This document shows positions 53,497 through 62,695 of a stretch of 64,000 nucleotides of DNA, one piece after another. A program made the position numbers and the translations under genes. Every line of letters begins with the position of its first letter. Position 1 is the first letter of the stretch. The stretch covers positions 124,001 to 188,000 of the forward strand of contig NZ_CAXBGE010000006.1 of the NCBI RefSeq assembly GCF_963975345.1, written 5' to 3'. Source of the stretch: Maricaulis sp963975345. GTDB lineage: Bacteria > Pseudomonadota > Alphaproteobacteria > Caulobacterales > Maricaulaceae. Under the pieces are notes generated by a model. It was not told the DNA's origin and did not search any database. It was given only the letters and a program-made list of their open reading frames with translations.

Positions 53497-54338
53497 GGCC
53501 GACCGGCGCCGCGCGCCTGGCCGGCGTGGTCGGCGATCCGATTGGCCACTCGCTCTCGCCCAGCCTGATGTCAGCCTGGATCGACGCGGCTGGCCTTGAT
53601 GCCGTCTATGCGCCCTTCGCTGTTCGCAAGGATGAAGCCGCTGACTTCTTTCGCACCATGGCGCGAACCCAGCTGGCCGGTCTCAATGTCACCCTGCCGC
53701 ACAAGCAGACCGCGCTGGCGATCAGCGACCGAGCCAGCGAGGCTGCACAGGCGATTGGTGCTGCCAATCTCCTGACATTCAAGGACGGCCAGATTCACGC
53801 CGACAATACTGACGCCACAGGCTTCCTGAATGCCCTGCTTGCTGCCGGCATTGATCCCAAACAGGGGCCTGCACTGGTGCTTGGCGCCGGCGGCGCGGCT
53901 CGGGCGATCCTGCATGCTTTGGTGCAAGCCGGTGTGCCGGAGATTCGGCTCAGCAATCGCAGTTTCGCCAATGCTGAGGCCCTGGCGCGAGATCTGGCTC
54001 CACCAGCGCGGATCTATCCGTGGGAACAGCGCGACCAGGCGCTGGATCAGATCGCGCTGGTCGTGAATGCGACGGCTTTGGGATTAGCGGGAAACCCGAA
54101 CCTTCAGCTTGATTGGCGAGCGGCGCCAACCAGCGCTATCGCCTGTGATAGCGTCTACAAGCCGCTCCAAACCGGGTTTTTGCGCGATGCCGACGAGCGG
54201 GGCATCAAGACGGTCGATGGCTTGGGCATGTTGATCGGTCAGGCGCGGCCGAGCTTTGAAGCTTTCTTTGGTGCTTCGCCCCCCGAAAGCGTTGATGCGC
54301 GGGCCCTGCTTGTCTCGCTATTGGGGTCTGAGCGATGA
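53493..54338 (+). CDS. aroE: Shikimate dehydrogenase
   Basis: A 281-residue NADP enzyme of the aromatic amino acid pathway, reducing 3-dehydroshikimate. GDPIGHSLSPSLMSAWIDAAG binds shikimate, NVTLPHKQTAL carries the catalytic Lys, and VLGAGGAARAILHALVQ is the NADP motif. AADGLGML-like TVDGLGMLIGQARPSFEAFFG closes the fold. It overlaps maf and coaE (ATGA) in the ppsR-maf-aroE-coaE-dnaQ operon. Confidence 0.95.
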   Translation: MRPTGAARLAGVVGDPIGHSLSPSLMSAWIDAAGLDAVYAPFAVRKDEAADFFRTMARTQLAGLNVTLPHKQTALAISDRASEAAQAIGAANLLTFKDGQIHADNTDATGFLNALLAAGIDPKQGPALVLGAGGAARAILHALVQAGVPEIRLSNRSFANAEALARDLAPPARIYPWEQRDQALDQIALVVNATALGLAGNPNLQLDWRAAPTSAIACDSVYKPLQTGFLRDADERGIKTVDGLGMLIGQARPSFEAFFGASPPESVDARALLVSLLGSER

Positions 54339-54934
54339 AAATCATCGGCTTGACCGGTTCGATCGGAATGGGGAAGTCAGCGACCGCTGCCCTGATCGCG
54401 GACGCAGGGATTCCGGTCTTCGATTCAGATGCCTGCGTCCATTCGCTATATGCGGCCGGCGGCAAGGCTGTCGCCCCGATAGAGGGCGCCTTTCCTGGCG
54501 TCGTTGTCGATGGTGCGGTTGATCGCCAACGCCTGTCGGCCGCTCTGCATGAAGACCCGTCGGGCTTTGCGCGGCTAGAGGCGATCGTTCATCCGCTGGT
54601 GTTGGAGGAGCGCGAAGCCTTTCTGCACAAGGCGCGTCAGCGCGGTGCGGACCTGGTTGTGTTTGATATTCCGCTTCTTTACGAGACCGGATCGGATAGC
54701 CATGTTGACCATGTTCTGGTCGCCTACGCGCCGGACGAAATTCGCCGCTCACGTGTCATGCAGAGACCCGGCATGACGCAGGACAAGCTGGACGCCATAA
54801 TCGCGCGGCAACTGGATGATTCGAACAAGCTGGCCCGGGCGGACTATCGGATCGAAACTTCGGGCGGGCTCGACGACGCCAAACGGCAGCTGGATGCGAT
54901 TTTGAAGTCCGTTCGCGAACGCAGCAAGGATTGA
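54335..54934 (+). CDS. coaE: Dephospho-CoA kinase
   Basis: A 199-residue P-loop kinase that completes coenzyme A synthesis. The protein starts MKIIGLTGSIGMGKSATAAL, with Walker A GSIGMGKS. FDSDACVHSLY binds the substrate, and VVFDIPLLYETG contains the conserved Leu-Leu-(Y/F)-E. RVMQRPGMTQDKLDAIIARQ is the lid. It is followed after 9 bp by dnaQ. Confidence 0.95.
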   Translation: MKIIGLTGSIGMGKSATAALIADAGIPVFDSDACVHSLYAAGGKAVAPIEGAFPGVVVDGAVDRQRLSAALHEDPSGFARLEAIVHPLVLEEREAFLHKARQRGADLVVFDIPLLYETGSDSHVDHVLVAYAPDEIRRSRVMQRPGMTQDKLDAIIARQLDDSNKLARADYRIETSGGLDDAKRQLDAILKSVRERSKD

Positions 54935-54943
54935 GACAGGCAG

Positions 54944-55642
54944 ATGCGGGAAATCGTTTTCGATACCGAGACGACTGGTCTCTACGCCAATTCAGGCGAT
55001 AGGGTGACGGAAATCGGCTGTGTCGAAGTGATCGATTTCATCCCGACCGGCCGCACCTGGCACGCCTATGTCAATCCACAGCGCTCTACCCCGAAAGAAG
55101 TGATTGCGATCACTGGGCTGACCGACGCTTTCCTCTCCGACAAACCGCTATTTAGCCATGTCGCGGAAGAGTTTATCGATTTCGTCGGCGACGCCGGCCT
55201 GGTTGCGCACAATGCCCCCTTTGACCGTGGCTTCATCAATATGGAGCTCGAACGACTGGGGCGGCCTGGCTATGAGGAAGTGCGCTTCAAGGATACGGCC
55301 CGGATGGCGCGCGCCAAATTTCCCGGCTCCTATGTCTCGCTCGACGCGCTCTGCAAACGCTTCGACATCTCGTTGGAAAGCCGCGACAAGCACGGTGCGC
55401 TGGTCGATGCGCTCCTGCTGGCCGAGGTTTATCTTGAGCTGTCGGGTGGACGCACTCGCGCCCTTGATCTCAGCGGTCAGGGTGTGACGGGTCCGGGTGA
55501 GACGGTCTTCCCGCCTCAACAGGCCCGGCCGCAGGCCTTAAGCCAAGCCCAGACAGACTCAGAGCGCGCCGCCCATGCTGCCTTCATTGAGGAGCTGGGC
55601 GAAAACGCGCTCTGGAAAAAACTGGCGATTGGTCGCGAGTAA
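54944..55642 (+). CDS. dnaQ: DNA polymerase III epsilon subunit
   Basis: A 232-residue 3'-5' proofreading exonuclease. Exo I is REIVFDTETTGL, Exo II LVAHNAPFDRGFI, and Exo III-epsilon HGALVDALLLAEVYLEL, containing the catalytic Asp/Glu/His of the DEDDh class. The C-terminal part beyond residue 180 is a flexible linker and a segment that binds the polymerase. It ends the ppsR-to-dnaQ operon. secB converges 3 bp away. Confidence 0.95.
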   Translation: MREIVFDTETTGLYANSGDRVTEIGCVEVIDFIPTGRTWHAYVNPQRSTPKEVIAITGLTDAFLSDKPLFSHVAEEFIDFVGDAGLVAHNAPFDRGFINMELERLGRPGYEEVRFKDTARMARAKFPGSYVSLDALCKRFDISLESRDKHGALVDALLLAEVYLELSGGRTRALDLSGQGVTGPGETVFPPQQARPQALSQAQTDSERAAHAAFIEELGENALWKKLAIGRE

Positions 55643-55645
55643 GGC

Positions 55646-56164
55646 CTAGTTCGACGCTTCAGGCGCGCCATTGCCATTGGTGTCAGCCCCTGGGACAGCG
55701 GCGGCCCGCTTGACCATTTGCTGGCGGTAAAGCCCTGCAAAATCGACCGGATCCAGCATCAGCGGCGGGAAGCCACCATCGCGGGTGGCGTCGGCCAGAA
55801 CGCGGCGGGCGAAGGGGAAGAGCAGGCGCGGACATTCGATCAGCAAGAAGGGCTCACGGTCAGCGTCGGCGACATTGGCCAGCTGGAACAGCCCACCAAA
55901 AGACAGTTCGGCGATGAAGACGACGTCATCATTCTCGCGTGTCGCCTTGGCTTCGATATTGAGCATGACCTCAAACGCGCCTTCGCCAACGGTGCGGGCT
56001 TGGACGTCGATCGCGAGATCAATCCCGGGGGTCTGGCCATTGCGCAGCGAATCCGGTGCGCCAGGGTTTTCGAACGACAAGTCCTTCACATACTGCGCCA
56101 AAATGCGCAGTTGTGGTTGGGCTGGCGGTGTGTTTTCGGTAGGCGTTGCTGGAGCGTCGGTCAT
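55646..56164 (-). CDS. secB: Protein-export chaperone SecB
   Basis: A 172-residue tetrameric chaperone that keeps preproteins unfolded and hands them to SecA. LRILAQYVKDLSFENPGAP is the conserved start, FEVMLNIEAKA and FIAELSFGGLFQLANV follow, and the end ECPRLLFPFARRVLADATRDGGFPPLMLDPVDF is the family signature. The start is set at 56164 with GGGGAC upstream. A start at 56176 is possible. It diverges from the Tim44 gene. Confidence 0.95.
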   Translation of the reverse strand: MTDAPATPTENTPPAQPQLRILAQYVKDLSFENPGAPDSLRNGQTPGIDLAIDVQARTVGEGAFEVMLNIEAKATRENDDVVFIAELSFGGLFQLANVADADREPFLLIECPRLLFPFARRVLADATRDGGFPPLMLDPVDFAGLYRQQMVKRAAAVPGADTNGNGAPEASN

Positions 56165-56358
56165 GAAAGTCCCCACAAGACGGGCGTCGGCGATATTATG
56201 GCCGCTTCAGCGGTCACACGAAACGAGGCGCGCCGGTTACCATGCGGGCCCGGTGGGGGCAAGCATGCTGCGCCTCAGCGATAAGGCTGACGGATTGACA
56301 AATTCGGGCTATACCGGAACCAGATTGTCCATCGACCCCCTCTTGCGGCGAAAATCTT

Positions 56359-56988
56359 ATGTTTGAGCTTCTATCCACTCTCATTTTCGCAGGCATCGCG
56401 ATCTTCATCGCGTTTCGCCTCTATTCGACGCTGGGGCGGCGTGAAGGGCATATGGAAGCGCCGCCGGCATCGGACCCCAAAGCGCGCAGCGTCCTGTCGG
56501 ATACACCGCAGACGCATTTGCGCCCGGCTTTTGAAGGGCGTGCTGCAGCAGGGCTTGAGGCGATTGCGGCGGCTGATAACCGCTTTGATCCCGACAGCTT
56601 CGTGACCGGTGCCAAAGCGGCTTACACCATGATCGTCGAGGCCTTTGCCAAGGGTGATCTGGAGGCTTTGCGGCCCCTGCTCGCCGATAAGGTCTATCAA
56701 CGTTATGCAGATGCCATCACCGCGCGCAATGAGCGCAAGGAAAGCGTTCGAACCGAGATTGAACGGATCAAATCAGCCGAGATCTCCGAAGCCTCGCATG
56801 AGGGCTCCCTGGCCAAGGTCAAGGTGAGCTTTGAGGCTGAAATCGCTACGGAAACGCTCGGCGAATCCGGAGAGCGTGTGGCTGGCGATCTGGGCACGTT
56901 GAACACGGTTCGCGAAAATTGGGTGTTCGAGCGGCGCACCGATAATGCCAACCCCAACTGGGTGCTGTCCGGTGTGGCGGCGGTATAG
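56359..56988 (+). CDS. Tim44-domain protein
   Basis: A 209-residue protein with one N-terminal membrane helix (LLSTLIFAGIAIFIAFRLYSTLG), a charged linker, and a C-terminal Tim44-like domain (FVTGAKAAYTMIVEAFAKGDLEALRPLLADKVYQRYADAI). Bacterial Tim44 proteins are thought to work in the inner membrane near the secretion machinery. TimA is a named example from Caulobacter. It starts the Tim44-mltA-Smr order that follows secB in alphaproteobacteria. Confidence 0.9.
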   Translation: MFELLSTLIFAGIAIFIAFRLYSTLGRREGHMEAPPASDPKARSVLSDTPQTHLRPAFEGRAAAGLEAIAAADNRFDPDSFVTGAKAAYTMIVEAFAKGDLEALRPLLADKVYQRYADAITARNERKESVRTEIERIKSAEISEASHEGSLAKVKVSFEAEIATETLGESGERVAGDLGTLNTVRENWVFERRTDNANPNWVLSGVAAV

Positions 56989-58216
56989 TTCGGCCGCTCT
57001 GCTGGTCCTGCTGTCGGTTACAGCCTGTCAGCCAGCGCCCGACCCTGAACCGCCAACGTCAGAACCCCCTGTAGAACAACCACTTCCGACCGGTCTGCGG
57101 CTATTGCCGGCTGACTGGGATGCGATGGCCGGCTGGAGCGGTGCCGATCTGCGCCCGGCGCTGGCGGCTTTCCTGCGCTCCTGTGCCCGGCTCAGTAACC
57201 GCAATGATAACGAGGCCTTGAGCCCGCGCGCGCCGTGGGCTGGGCAGGTTGGTGATTGGCGGGCGGCGTGTACGGCAGCGTCCATGACCGAACCGTCGGC
57301 CGAGGCGGCGCAGGCAACGTTTGAGGCTTTCTTTGCACCGGTGCGGGCGATCGCGCTCGACGAAGAGGGCCAGGAAGCGGGCGAAACCGGCTTGCTGACA
57401 GGCTATTACGAGCCCTATGTCGAAGTGCGCCGGGTTGCGGATGCGGAGTTCAGCCAGCCCTTGCGGCGGCGGCCTGGTGATCTGGTTTCAATTGATCTGG
57501 GTCTGTTTGAATCCGATCTGGCGGGGCGGCGGCTGGTCGGCCGGGTGAATAACGGGTCCTTGGTCCAGTATTATAACCGCGGCGAGATCGAGGCGGATAA
57601 TCGCGGCGAGATTTTCGCCTGGGGCCGGCCGATTGACGTGTTTTTCCTGCAGATCCAGGGTTCCGGCCGTCTGGTCGATGCCGAGGGTAACCAGACCCGC
57701 GCCGCCTTTTCGGCCCATAATGGTCTGCCCTATCGCTCGATCGGACGTGAGCTGATTGCGCGCGGTGAGCTGGAGCCGCATGCGGCCTCGAAAGCGGGGA
57801 TTGAATCCTGGCTCAACGCCCATGGCCGCGACGCGACGGCGGAATTGTTCTCGGTCAATCCGCGCTATGTTTTCTTTGAAACACAAGTACTTGATGATCC
57901 CTCGCTCGGGCCGCGCGGCTCATCCGGCGTTGCTCTGACGCCAATGGCCTCGATTGCGGTCGACCCGGCCTTTCATGCTTGGGGCGTACCGGTCTGGCTG
58001 AGCGCTGATTTGCCCGATATGCCTGCCTGGACAGGGCTGGTGGTGACGCAGGATGGCGGCGGTGCGATCAATGGTCCGCTGCGCGGTGATTTCTTCTGGG
58101 GCTGGGGTGATATTGCCGAGCGGCGCGCCGGGACGACGCGGGCCCAGGCGCAATGGACTGTTTTACTTCCGGTTTCCGTCGCCCAGCGCATCGTCGATGC
58201 GACACCGCCGGCCTGA
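56972..58216 (+). CDS. mltA: Membrane-bound lytic murein transglycosylase A
   Basis: A 414-residue lipoprotein. A GTG at 56972 gives a lipoprotein signal (YSSAALLVLLSVTACQ, lipobox VTAC) and overlaps the Tim44 gene by 17 bp. MltA and 3D domains are seen as TGLLTGYYEPYVEVRR, FLQIQGSGRLVD and DGGGAINGPLRGDFFWGWGD, which carries the catalytic Asp region. It cleaves glycan strands of peptidoglycan in the periplasm. Its length is normal. Confidence 0.92.
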   Translation: MWRRYSSAALLVLLSVTACQPAPDPEPPTSEPPVEQPLPTGLRLLPADWDAMAGWSGADLRPALAAFLRSCARLSNRNDNEALSPRAPWAGQVGDWRAACTAASMTEPSAEAAQATFEAFFAPVRAIALDEEGQEAGETGLLTGYYEPYVEVRRVADAEFSQPLRRRPGDLVSIDLGLFESDLAGRRLVGRVNNGSLVQYYNRGEIEADNRGEIFAWGRPIDVFFLQIQGSGRLVDAEGNQTRAAFSAHNGLPYRSIGRELIARGELEPHAASKAGIESWLNAHGRDATAELFSVNPRYVFFETQVLDDPSLGPRGSSGVALTPMASIAVDPAFHAWGVPVWLSADLPDMPAWTGLVVTQDGGGAINGPLRGDFFWGWGDIAERRAGTTRAQAQWTVLLPVSVAQRIVDATPPA

Positions 58217-58220
58217 TCTG

Positions 58221-58793
58221 ATGGCCCGCAAACGATCCCTGCGCCCGGAAGAAAAGGCAATCTGGCGCAAAATCGCCAGCTCGACCAAGCCGATTTCGCC
58301 GGACCGGATGGACAGCTTGGACGATCCGGAAGCTGTTGAACTCGCACCGGAAAAACCAGCTCCTGACACCAAGATGTCATTGCGGAATGGTCATTTTCCT
58401 ACACCCCAGACCACGCCGAAACTCCCCGTCTTGCCGGTTGATCGCGGCAATGAAAAGCGGGTGCGAAAAGGGCGGGTGGAGATCGATGGGCGGCTTGATT
58501 TGCATGGTCTGACACAGGATATCGCGCTGAGAACATTGCGCAATTTTTTGGCGATGGCGTATCGCGATGGCTATAAAACCGTGCTGGTGATCACCGGCAA
58601 GGGGCTCAAAGCGCGTGAGCGCGAGCGCGAGCCGTGGGAAAACCATGATGAGCCCGGCGTGCTTAAACGCAAACTCCCGGAATGGCTGGGCAATCCGGAA
58701 TTTCGTCAGTGGGTGTCAGGGTATGCCATCGCGCATTTGCGCCATGGCGGTGGCGGCGCTTTTTACGTCACCATGCGGCGTGTGAAGCCGTAA
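58221..58793 (+). CDS. Smr-domain protein
   Basis: A 190-residue protein. The first 90 residues are charged and probably disordered (KRSLRPEEKAIWRKIASSTK). The Smr domain follows, with RLDLHGLTQDIALRTLRNFL and the DLHG motif, TGKGLKA and the ending AIAHLRHGGGGAFYVTMRR. Smr domains act as nucleases in MutS2-like proteins, though the small stand-alone type is less clear. It starts 4 bp after the mltA stop. Confidence 0.9.
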   Translation: MARKRSLRPEEKAIWRKIASSTKPISPDRMDSLDDPEAVELAPEKPAPDTKMSLRNGHFPTPQTTPKLPVLPVDRGNEKRVRKGRVEIDGRLDLHGLTQDIALRTLRNFLAMAYRDGYKTVLVITGKGLKAREREREPWENHDEPGVLKRKLPEWLGNPEFRQWVSGYAIAHLRHGGGGAFYVTMRRVKP

Positions 58794-58942
58794 ATCGGCG
58801 TGTGACCAAGCCTGTCATTAGGTGGTCGTTAGAGTGTCACAGACCTGCCGCTCATTCACCGCTCAATGTCGATTGGTCTGCCCTTCAGTTACCGCTGTCT
58901 CGGAGCCGTGTTGTAGGAGTCACTTCGCGACCCGGAAAATGG

Positions 58943-60247
58943 TCAGAGAATGAATTTCGACAGATCGACATTCTTCGCCAGATTGCCGACATGTTCGGCG
59001 ACGTAATCGGCATCGATCACGATGGTTTCGCCATCGCGGTCTGAGGCGGTGAATGAAATCTCCTCGACCAGTTTTTCCATCACCGTCTGCAAACGCCGGG
59101 CGCCGATATTCTCCACCGAGGCATTGACCTGGTGCGCCAGACTGGCAAGCGCGTCGATCGCTTCATCGGTGAAGCTCAGCGTCACGCCTTCCGTCCCCAT
59201 CAGCGCGATATATTGCGTGATCAGGCTGGCTTCCGGCTCGGTGAGGATGCGTTTGAGGTCGGCTTCGCTGAGCGCCTGCAATTCAACGCGAATCGGCAGC
59301 CGGCCCTGCAATTCGGGCAGCATGTCGGAGGGTTTGGCGATGTGGAAGGCGCCCGAGGCGATGAAGAGGATATGGTCGGTCTTCATCACGCCGTGCTTGG
59401 TGGTGACCGATGTGCCCTCGATCAGCGGCAGCAGGTCGCGCTGCACGCCCTCACGCGAGACATCGGCGCCGCGGGCATCGGAGCGGCCGACAATCTTGTC
59501 GATCTCGTCGAGGAAGACGATGCCGTCATTTTCCGCCAGCTTGATCGCTTCGGCGGTGATTGCGGCATCATCGAGCAGCTTGTCGGCTTCCTCGGCCAGT
59601 AGCGGCGCATAGGCGTCGGAGACCTTCAGCCGTACGGTTTTCTTCTTTTTTCCGAAGCCCTTGCCGAGAATATCGCCGAGATTGATCACGCCGGCGCCGC
59701 CACCGGGCATGCCGGGGATATCCATCATCGGCATGCCGCCGGTATCGGCCAGTTCGATCTCGACATCTTTGTCGTCGAGCTCGCCCGCGCGCAGGCGTTT
59801 GCGAAAGCTCTCACGAGTAGCAGGACTGGCTCCCGGACCGACGAGTGCGTCCACCACACGCTCTTCGGCCTGGCTCTCGGCCTGGGCCTTGACCGCTTCG
59901 CGGCGGCTGTCGCGCACCAGGGTGATCGCCACCTCCACCAGATCGCGGGCGATCTGATCGACATCGCGGCCGACATAGCCGACTTCGGTAAATTTGGTCG
60001 CCTCGACCTTGATGAAGGGCGCCCCGGCCAGCTTGGCCAGACGGCGTGAGATCTCGGTCTTGCCGACGCCCGTGGGCCCGATCATCAGGATATTCTTCGG
60101 CATCACTTCTTCGCGCAGGTCCGGCTCGAGCTGACGCCGGCGCCAGCGATTGCGCAGCGCGATCGCGACCGCCTTCTTGGCATCGCCTTGGCCGACAATA
60201 AAGCGGTCGAGCTCGGAAACAATTTCACGGGGCGTAAATTCGGTCAT
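58943..60247 (-). CDS. hslU: ATP-dependent protease ATPase subunit HslU
   Basis: A 434-residue AAA+ unfoldase that feeds HslV. MTEFTPREIVSELDRFIVGQ opens the family, and Walker A GPTGVGKTE and Walker B IVFLDEIDKI are present. The I-domain lies between (PASATRESFRKRLRAGELDDK). The C-terminal end LSKFIL activates HslV. The start is at 60247; the longer frame is not supported. Normally hslV lies directly upstream, but here 3.2 kb separate them. Confidence 0.96.
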   Translation of the reverse strand: MTEFTPREIVSELDRFIVGQGDAKKAVAIALRNRWRRRQLEPDLREEVMPKNILMIGPTGVGKTEISRRLAKLAGAPFIKVEATKFTEVGYVGRDVDQIARDLVEVAITLVRDSRREAVKAQAESQAEERVVDALVGPGASPATRESFRKRLRAGELDDKDVEIELADTGGMPMMDIPGMPGGGAGVINLGDILGKGFGKKKKTVRLKVSDAYAPLLAEEADKLLDDAAITAEAIKLAENDGIVFLDEIDKIVGRSDARGADVSREGVQRDLLPLIEGTSVTTKHGVMKTDHILFIASGAFHIAKPSDMLPELQGRLPIRVELQALSEADLKRILTEPEASLITQYIALMGTEGVTLSFTDEAIDALASLAHQVNASVENIGARRLQTVMEKLVEEISFTASDRDGETIVIDADYVAEHVGNLAKNVDLSKFIL

Positions 60248-60331
60248 GATCGGTTTCGCATTTGGCTTGGCTTCGCCCACCATGTAATCAGGCTGGAGCC
60301 GTGAAACCAGTGCTGAAAGGCATTTACCGAC

Positions 60332-60763
60332 ATGTCGAGCGATCAACAACGCCCCCGCTTCCACCTGGCCTTCCCCGTCGACAGCCTCGCGGCGGCGCGC
60401 GCCTTCTATGGCGGCATCATGGCCTGCCCCGAAGGCCGCTCAAGCGAGAGCTGGGTCGATTTCGATTTCTACGGCCATCAGATCGTCGCCCACCTCGCCC
60501 CCGAGGAATGCCAGGCCGTCGCCACCGGCGGTGTCGACGGCAAGGCCGTACCCGTCCGCCATTTCGGCCTGCTGATGGCCTGGGACGACTGGGAAGCCCT
60601 GGCGGAGCGCTTCCGGGCGGCCGGGGTGGATTTCATCATCGAGCCCTATGTGCGCTTCAAGGGCGAGCCGGGCGAGCAGGGGACGTTCTTCCTGCGCGAT
60701 CCGGCGGGGAATGCGCTGGAGTTCAAGTGCTTTCGGGATGAGGGGGGGATTTTTGCGAGGTAG
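60332..60763 (+). CDS. VOC-family (glyoxalase/dioxygenase superfamily) protein
   Basis: A 143-residue protein of the vicinal oxygen chelate fold. FHLAFPVDSLAAARAFYGGIMACPEGR begins the first beta-alpha-beta unit, and VRHFGLLMAWDDWEALAERF and FFLRDPAGNALEFKCF (conserved Glu) the second. His and Glu positions allow metal binding. Substrates of the group vary widely and cannot be predicted. It lies between hslU and the accessory minus-strand gene. Confidence 0.87.
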   Translation: MSSDQQRPRFHLAFPVDSLAAARAFYGGIMACPEGRSSESWVDFDFYGHQIVAHLAPEECQAVATGGVDGKAVPVRHFGLLMAWDDWEALAERFRAAGVDFIIEPYVRFKGEPGEQGTFFLRDPAGNALEFKCFRDEGGIFAR

Positions 60764-60820
60764 GGGTGGGAGTTTAAATGGGCGCGAAGTGGCTTCTGAG
60801 TGGGCTGTTGGCCCCCTCTC

Positions 60821-62356
60821 TTAGACCTTAGATGCTCTGATCTGGCGAATGCGATCGAACACTCGCGCCATTGGCTCTGTCCAGCCAAGATTGGTCCCAA
60901 GCGTGCCCGCCATCAAACGAAAGGCCTCTGCATTGGCGATCAGAAAAGCCCAGGCGGCGTCCACACTGCCAATGCCGGTCGCTATAACGAAAGCGCCGGG
61001 CGTGCTGCCCGCGACGATGCTAGCAATAATCGCTGCTCCGCCCACTTGAACAACACCCTTCAGAAGGGTTGTCGCAAGGTGTCCAAGGGTTTTCGAGGCG
61101 ACCTGCGCTGAGCGTTCGGGCTGTGTGCCGTGGCCAAAGTCCGCGACAACTTCCGCTACCAGCTGGCGTACTTCGTTGGCAAACAGGTTCGGCGACTCTG
61201 CGATGGACGCACCGATTTCTTCGATGGCGGTGTGTAATGTTTCGACCTCGACTGTCGGTCGTTGAAAACTAGCAGCCGCATCAGCTATCGCAACCGCCTC
61301 AGGTTCGGTCATCATGTAGGCGGCGTGGAGGTGGAGAGTCGACCGCAAGTGCTGTTCGGTATCATATGGCAAAGAGGGAGTGTCGCCTGCCTGGATGCTT
61401 CGCTCGGCAGCATGCGATGCGTTTGAGAGGCGCACGCCTCGACCGTAAATCTGCGAGGCAGATGTCACTTCACCGTTCAATGCGTCGTTATAACGTGCAG
61501 CGGCTTGCAAGAGTTGAGGGTATGCGTTTGTGCCCGCAAGGCTTGTGAGAAGGTCGCTAAGTGTGCCCTGAAGTTCTTCTAGTAGATCCTGATTGCCTGT
61601 TGATCGTCTCAAATCTGGCGGTGGTTTGAGATGAAGGAGGTTATCTTCTCGAAATACAAACGCGGGGTCGGAGTCAGGTTCAGGCAGGCGTCCAACTAGG
61701 TCTTCAAGTTCAAGGACAAAGTTAGTAGCCGCGACCTCCGCGTTCGCTGGGGCGGAGAGCTCGTCGTCATCAATGTCGCCACCTCCGTAGTCTTCTTCGG
61801 ATAGAATGCTGGCCCACTCCGTGATCCCTCCGGCTTCTAACTCAGCTGTTGCCAAGTTGATGACCTCTTCGTCCTCATCTGGAAAATTGTCGGCTAGTTC
61901 TGAACGGGCATCGTACGGCCCGCCGAGCACCCACTGGTAGCCGCCTTCGCGGCTTATATACGAGGTGTGCTCGGCGGGATCCTCAAAGTGCTCTCCAAAC
62001 CATTGAACCATTTCGTCGACACGGTCCTGTCGTTCTTCGGCAGAGATGTCTCGTTCGCGCGCACCTTGGGGTTCGTTCCAAGGGTTGGCATTGAAATCGA
62101 TCTCAATATCCCTCATCAAAAAATGGGGCTCCACGACAGTTTCTCGGTCGTTCTCTACTCCTGAGGGGTACTCCCAAATCAACCACGCCAGTTCGCCCAG
62201 CCCGAGGTGGTGGACGCTTGCTTCATGCCTAAACTCGGGCCCCATCTTCCGGTCTTCGTAGCCTGTCGTCTCAAATAAAATGTCTGCGGCGGGAATTTCA
62301 TAAACGATGCCAGTTTCAGCGTGGCGGATCAGAGCGGTTCCTGTTGCGACGGCCAT
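60821..62356 (-). CDS. Orphan accessory protein with hydrophobic C-terminal tail
   Basis: A 511-residue protein, not assigned to a family. Residues 1-90 are beta-rich (VYEIPAADILFETTGYEDR; ELAWLIWEYPSGVEND). Residues 125-185 form a compact Gly-Pro-Tyr-rich segment (SREGGYQWVLGGPYDARSEL). About 250-430 is helical. Residues 433-484 are hydrophobic with Gly-x-x-x-Gly spacing (VVQVGGAAIIASIVAGSTPG), probably two membrane helices. GGGGGTAC lies 8 bp before the ATG. Base composition is visibly less GC-rich than neighbouring genes, suggesting transfer. The tail could anchor or permeabilise the membrane; no function is claimed. Confidence 0.7.
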   Translation of the reverse strand: MAVATGTALIRHAETGIVYEIPAADILFETTGYEDRKMGPEFRHEASVHHLGLGELAWLIWEYPSGVENDRETVVEPHFLMRDIEIDFNANPWNEPQGARERDISAEERQDRVDEMVQWFGEHFEDPAEHTSYISREGGYQWVLGGPYDARSELADNFPDEDEEVINLATAELEAGGITEWASILSEEDYGGGDIDDDELSAPANAEVAATNFVLELEDLVGRLPEPDSDPAFVFREDNLLHLKPPPDLRRSTGNQDLLEELQGTLSDLLTSLAGTNAYPQLLQAAARYNDALNGEVTSASQIYGRGVRLSNASHAAERSIQAGDTPSLPYDTEQHLRSTLHLHAAYMMTEPEAVAIADAAASFQRPTVEVETLHTAIEEIGASIAESPNLFANEVRQLVAEVVADFGHGTQPERSAQVASKTLGHLATTLLKGVVQVGGAAIIASIVAGSTPGAFVIATGIGSVDAAWAFLIANAEAFRLMAGTLGTNLGWTEPMARVFDRIRQIRASKV

Positions 62357-62533
62357 CAATTTGTACCCCCTCTTTTCAAATGAGTGGGGTCGAACGCGAA
62401 TATTGTAGCGCACTGCACCCCCATCAATCCCTTGCCAGCCAGTGGGCCACCGGGGCTCAGCATGGGTTTTGGGGTGGGGTGTGGGCGCTGGTGCGACTCA
62501 CCCCTCCGCCATTCAATCACAATACACCGCTTC

Positions 62534-62622
62534 CCCCGGACTTGTTCCGGGGTCTGCCGGGGTTGGTTGAGTTTGCTCGATTTCTGTTGGCAGGCCCCGG
62601 AATTCGCTGCGCTCCTCCGGGG
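62534..62622. repeat. Two hairpins with an identical CCCCGGA/TCCGGGG stem
   Basis: The first is CCCCGGA-CTTGT-TCCGGGG (62534-62552). The second has the same 7-bp arms around a 14-base loop (62595-62622). Shared arms suggest two copies of one short repeat family of palindromic intergenic sequence. Confidence 0.6.
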
Positions 62623-62635
62623 GAAGAGATGTGGG

Positions 62636-62695
62636 GGGGAAGAGAGGTTGGGGAAGAGGTTGGGGAAGAGATTGGGGAAGAGATTGGGGACACAG
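62636..62695. repeat. 12-bp tandem repeats (TTGGGGAAGAGA)
   Basis: Units TTGGGGAAGAGG, TTGGGGAAGAGA and TTGGGGAAGAGA lie head-to-tail at 62648-62683, preceded by a partial unit and followed by TTGGGGACACAG, which leads into the 24-bp palindrome. The unit thus shares TTGGGGA with the palindrome edge and may derive from it. Confidence 0.8.

Noticed and set aside
62636..62695. CRISPR array
   Set aside because: The 12-bp units are head-to-tail with no spacers and no cas genes nearby; this is a simple tandem repeat.
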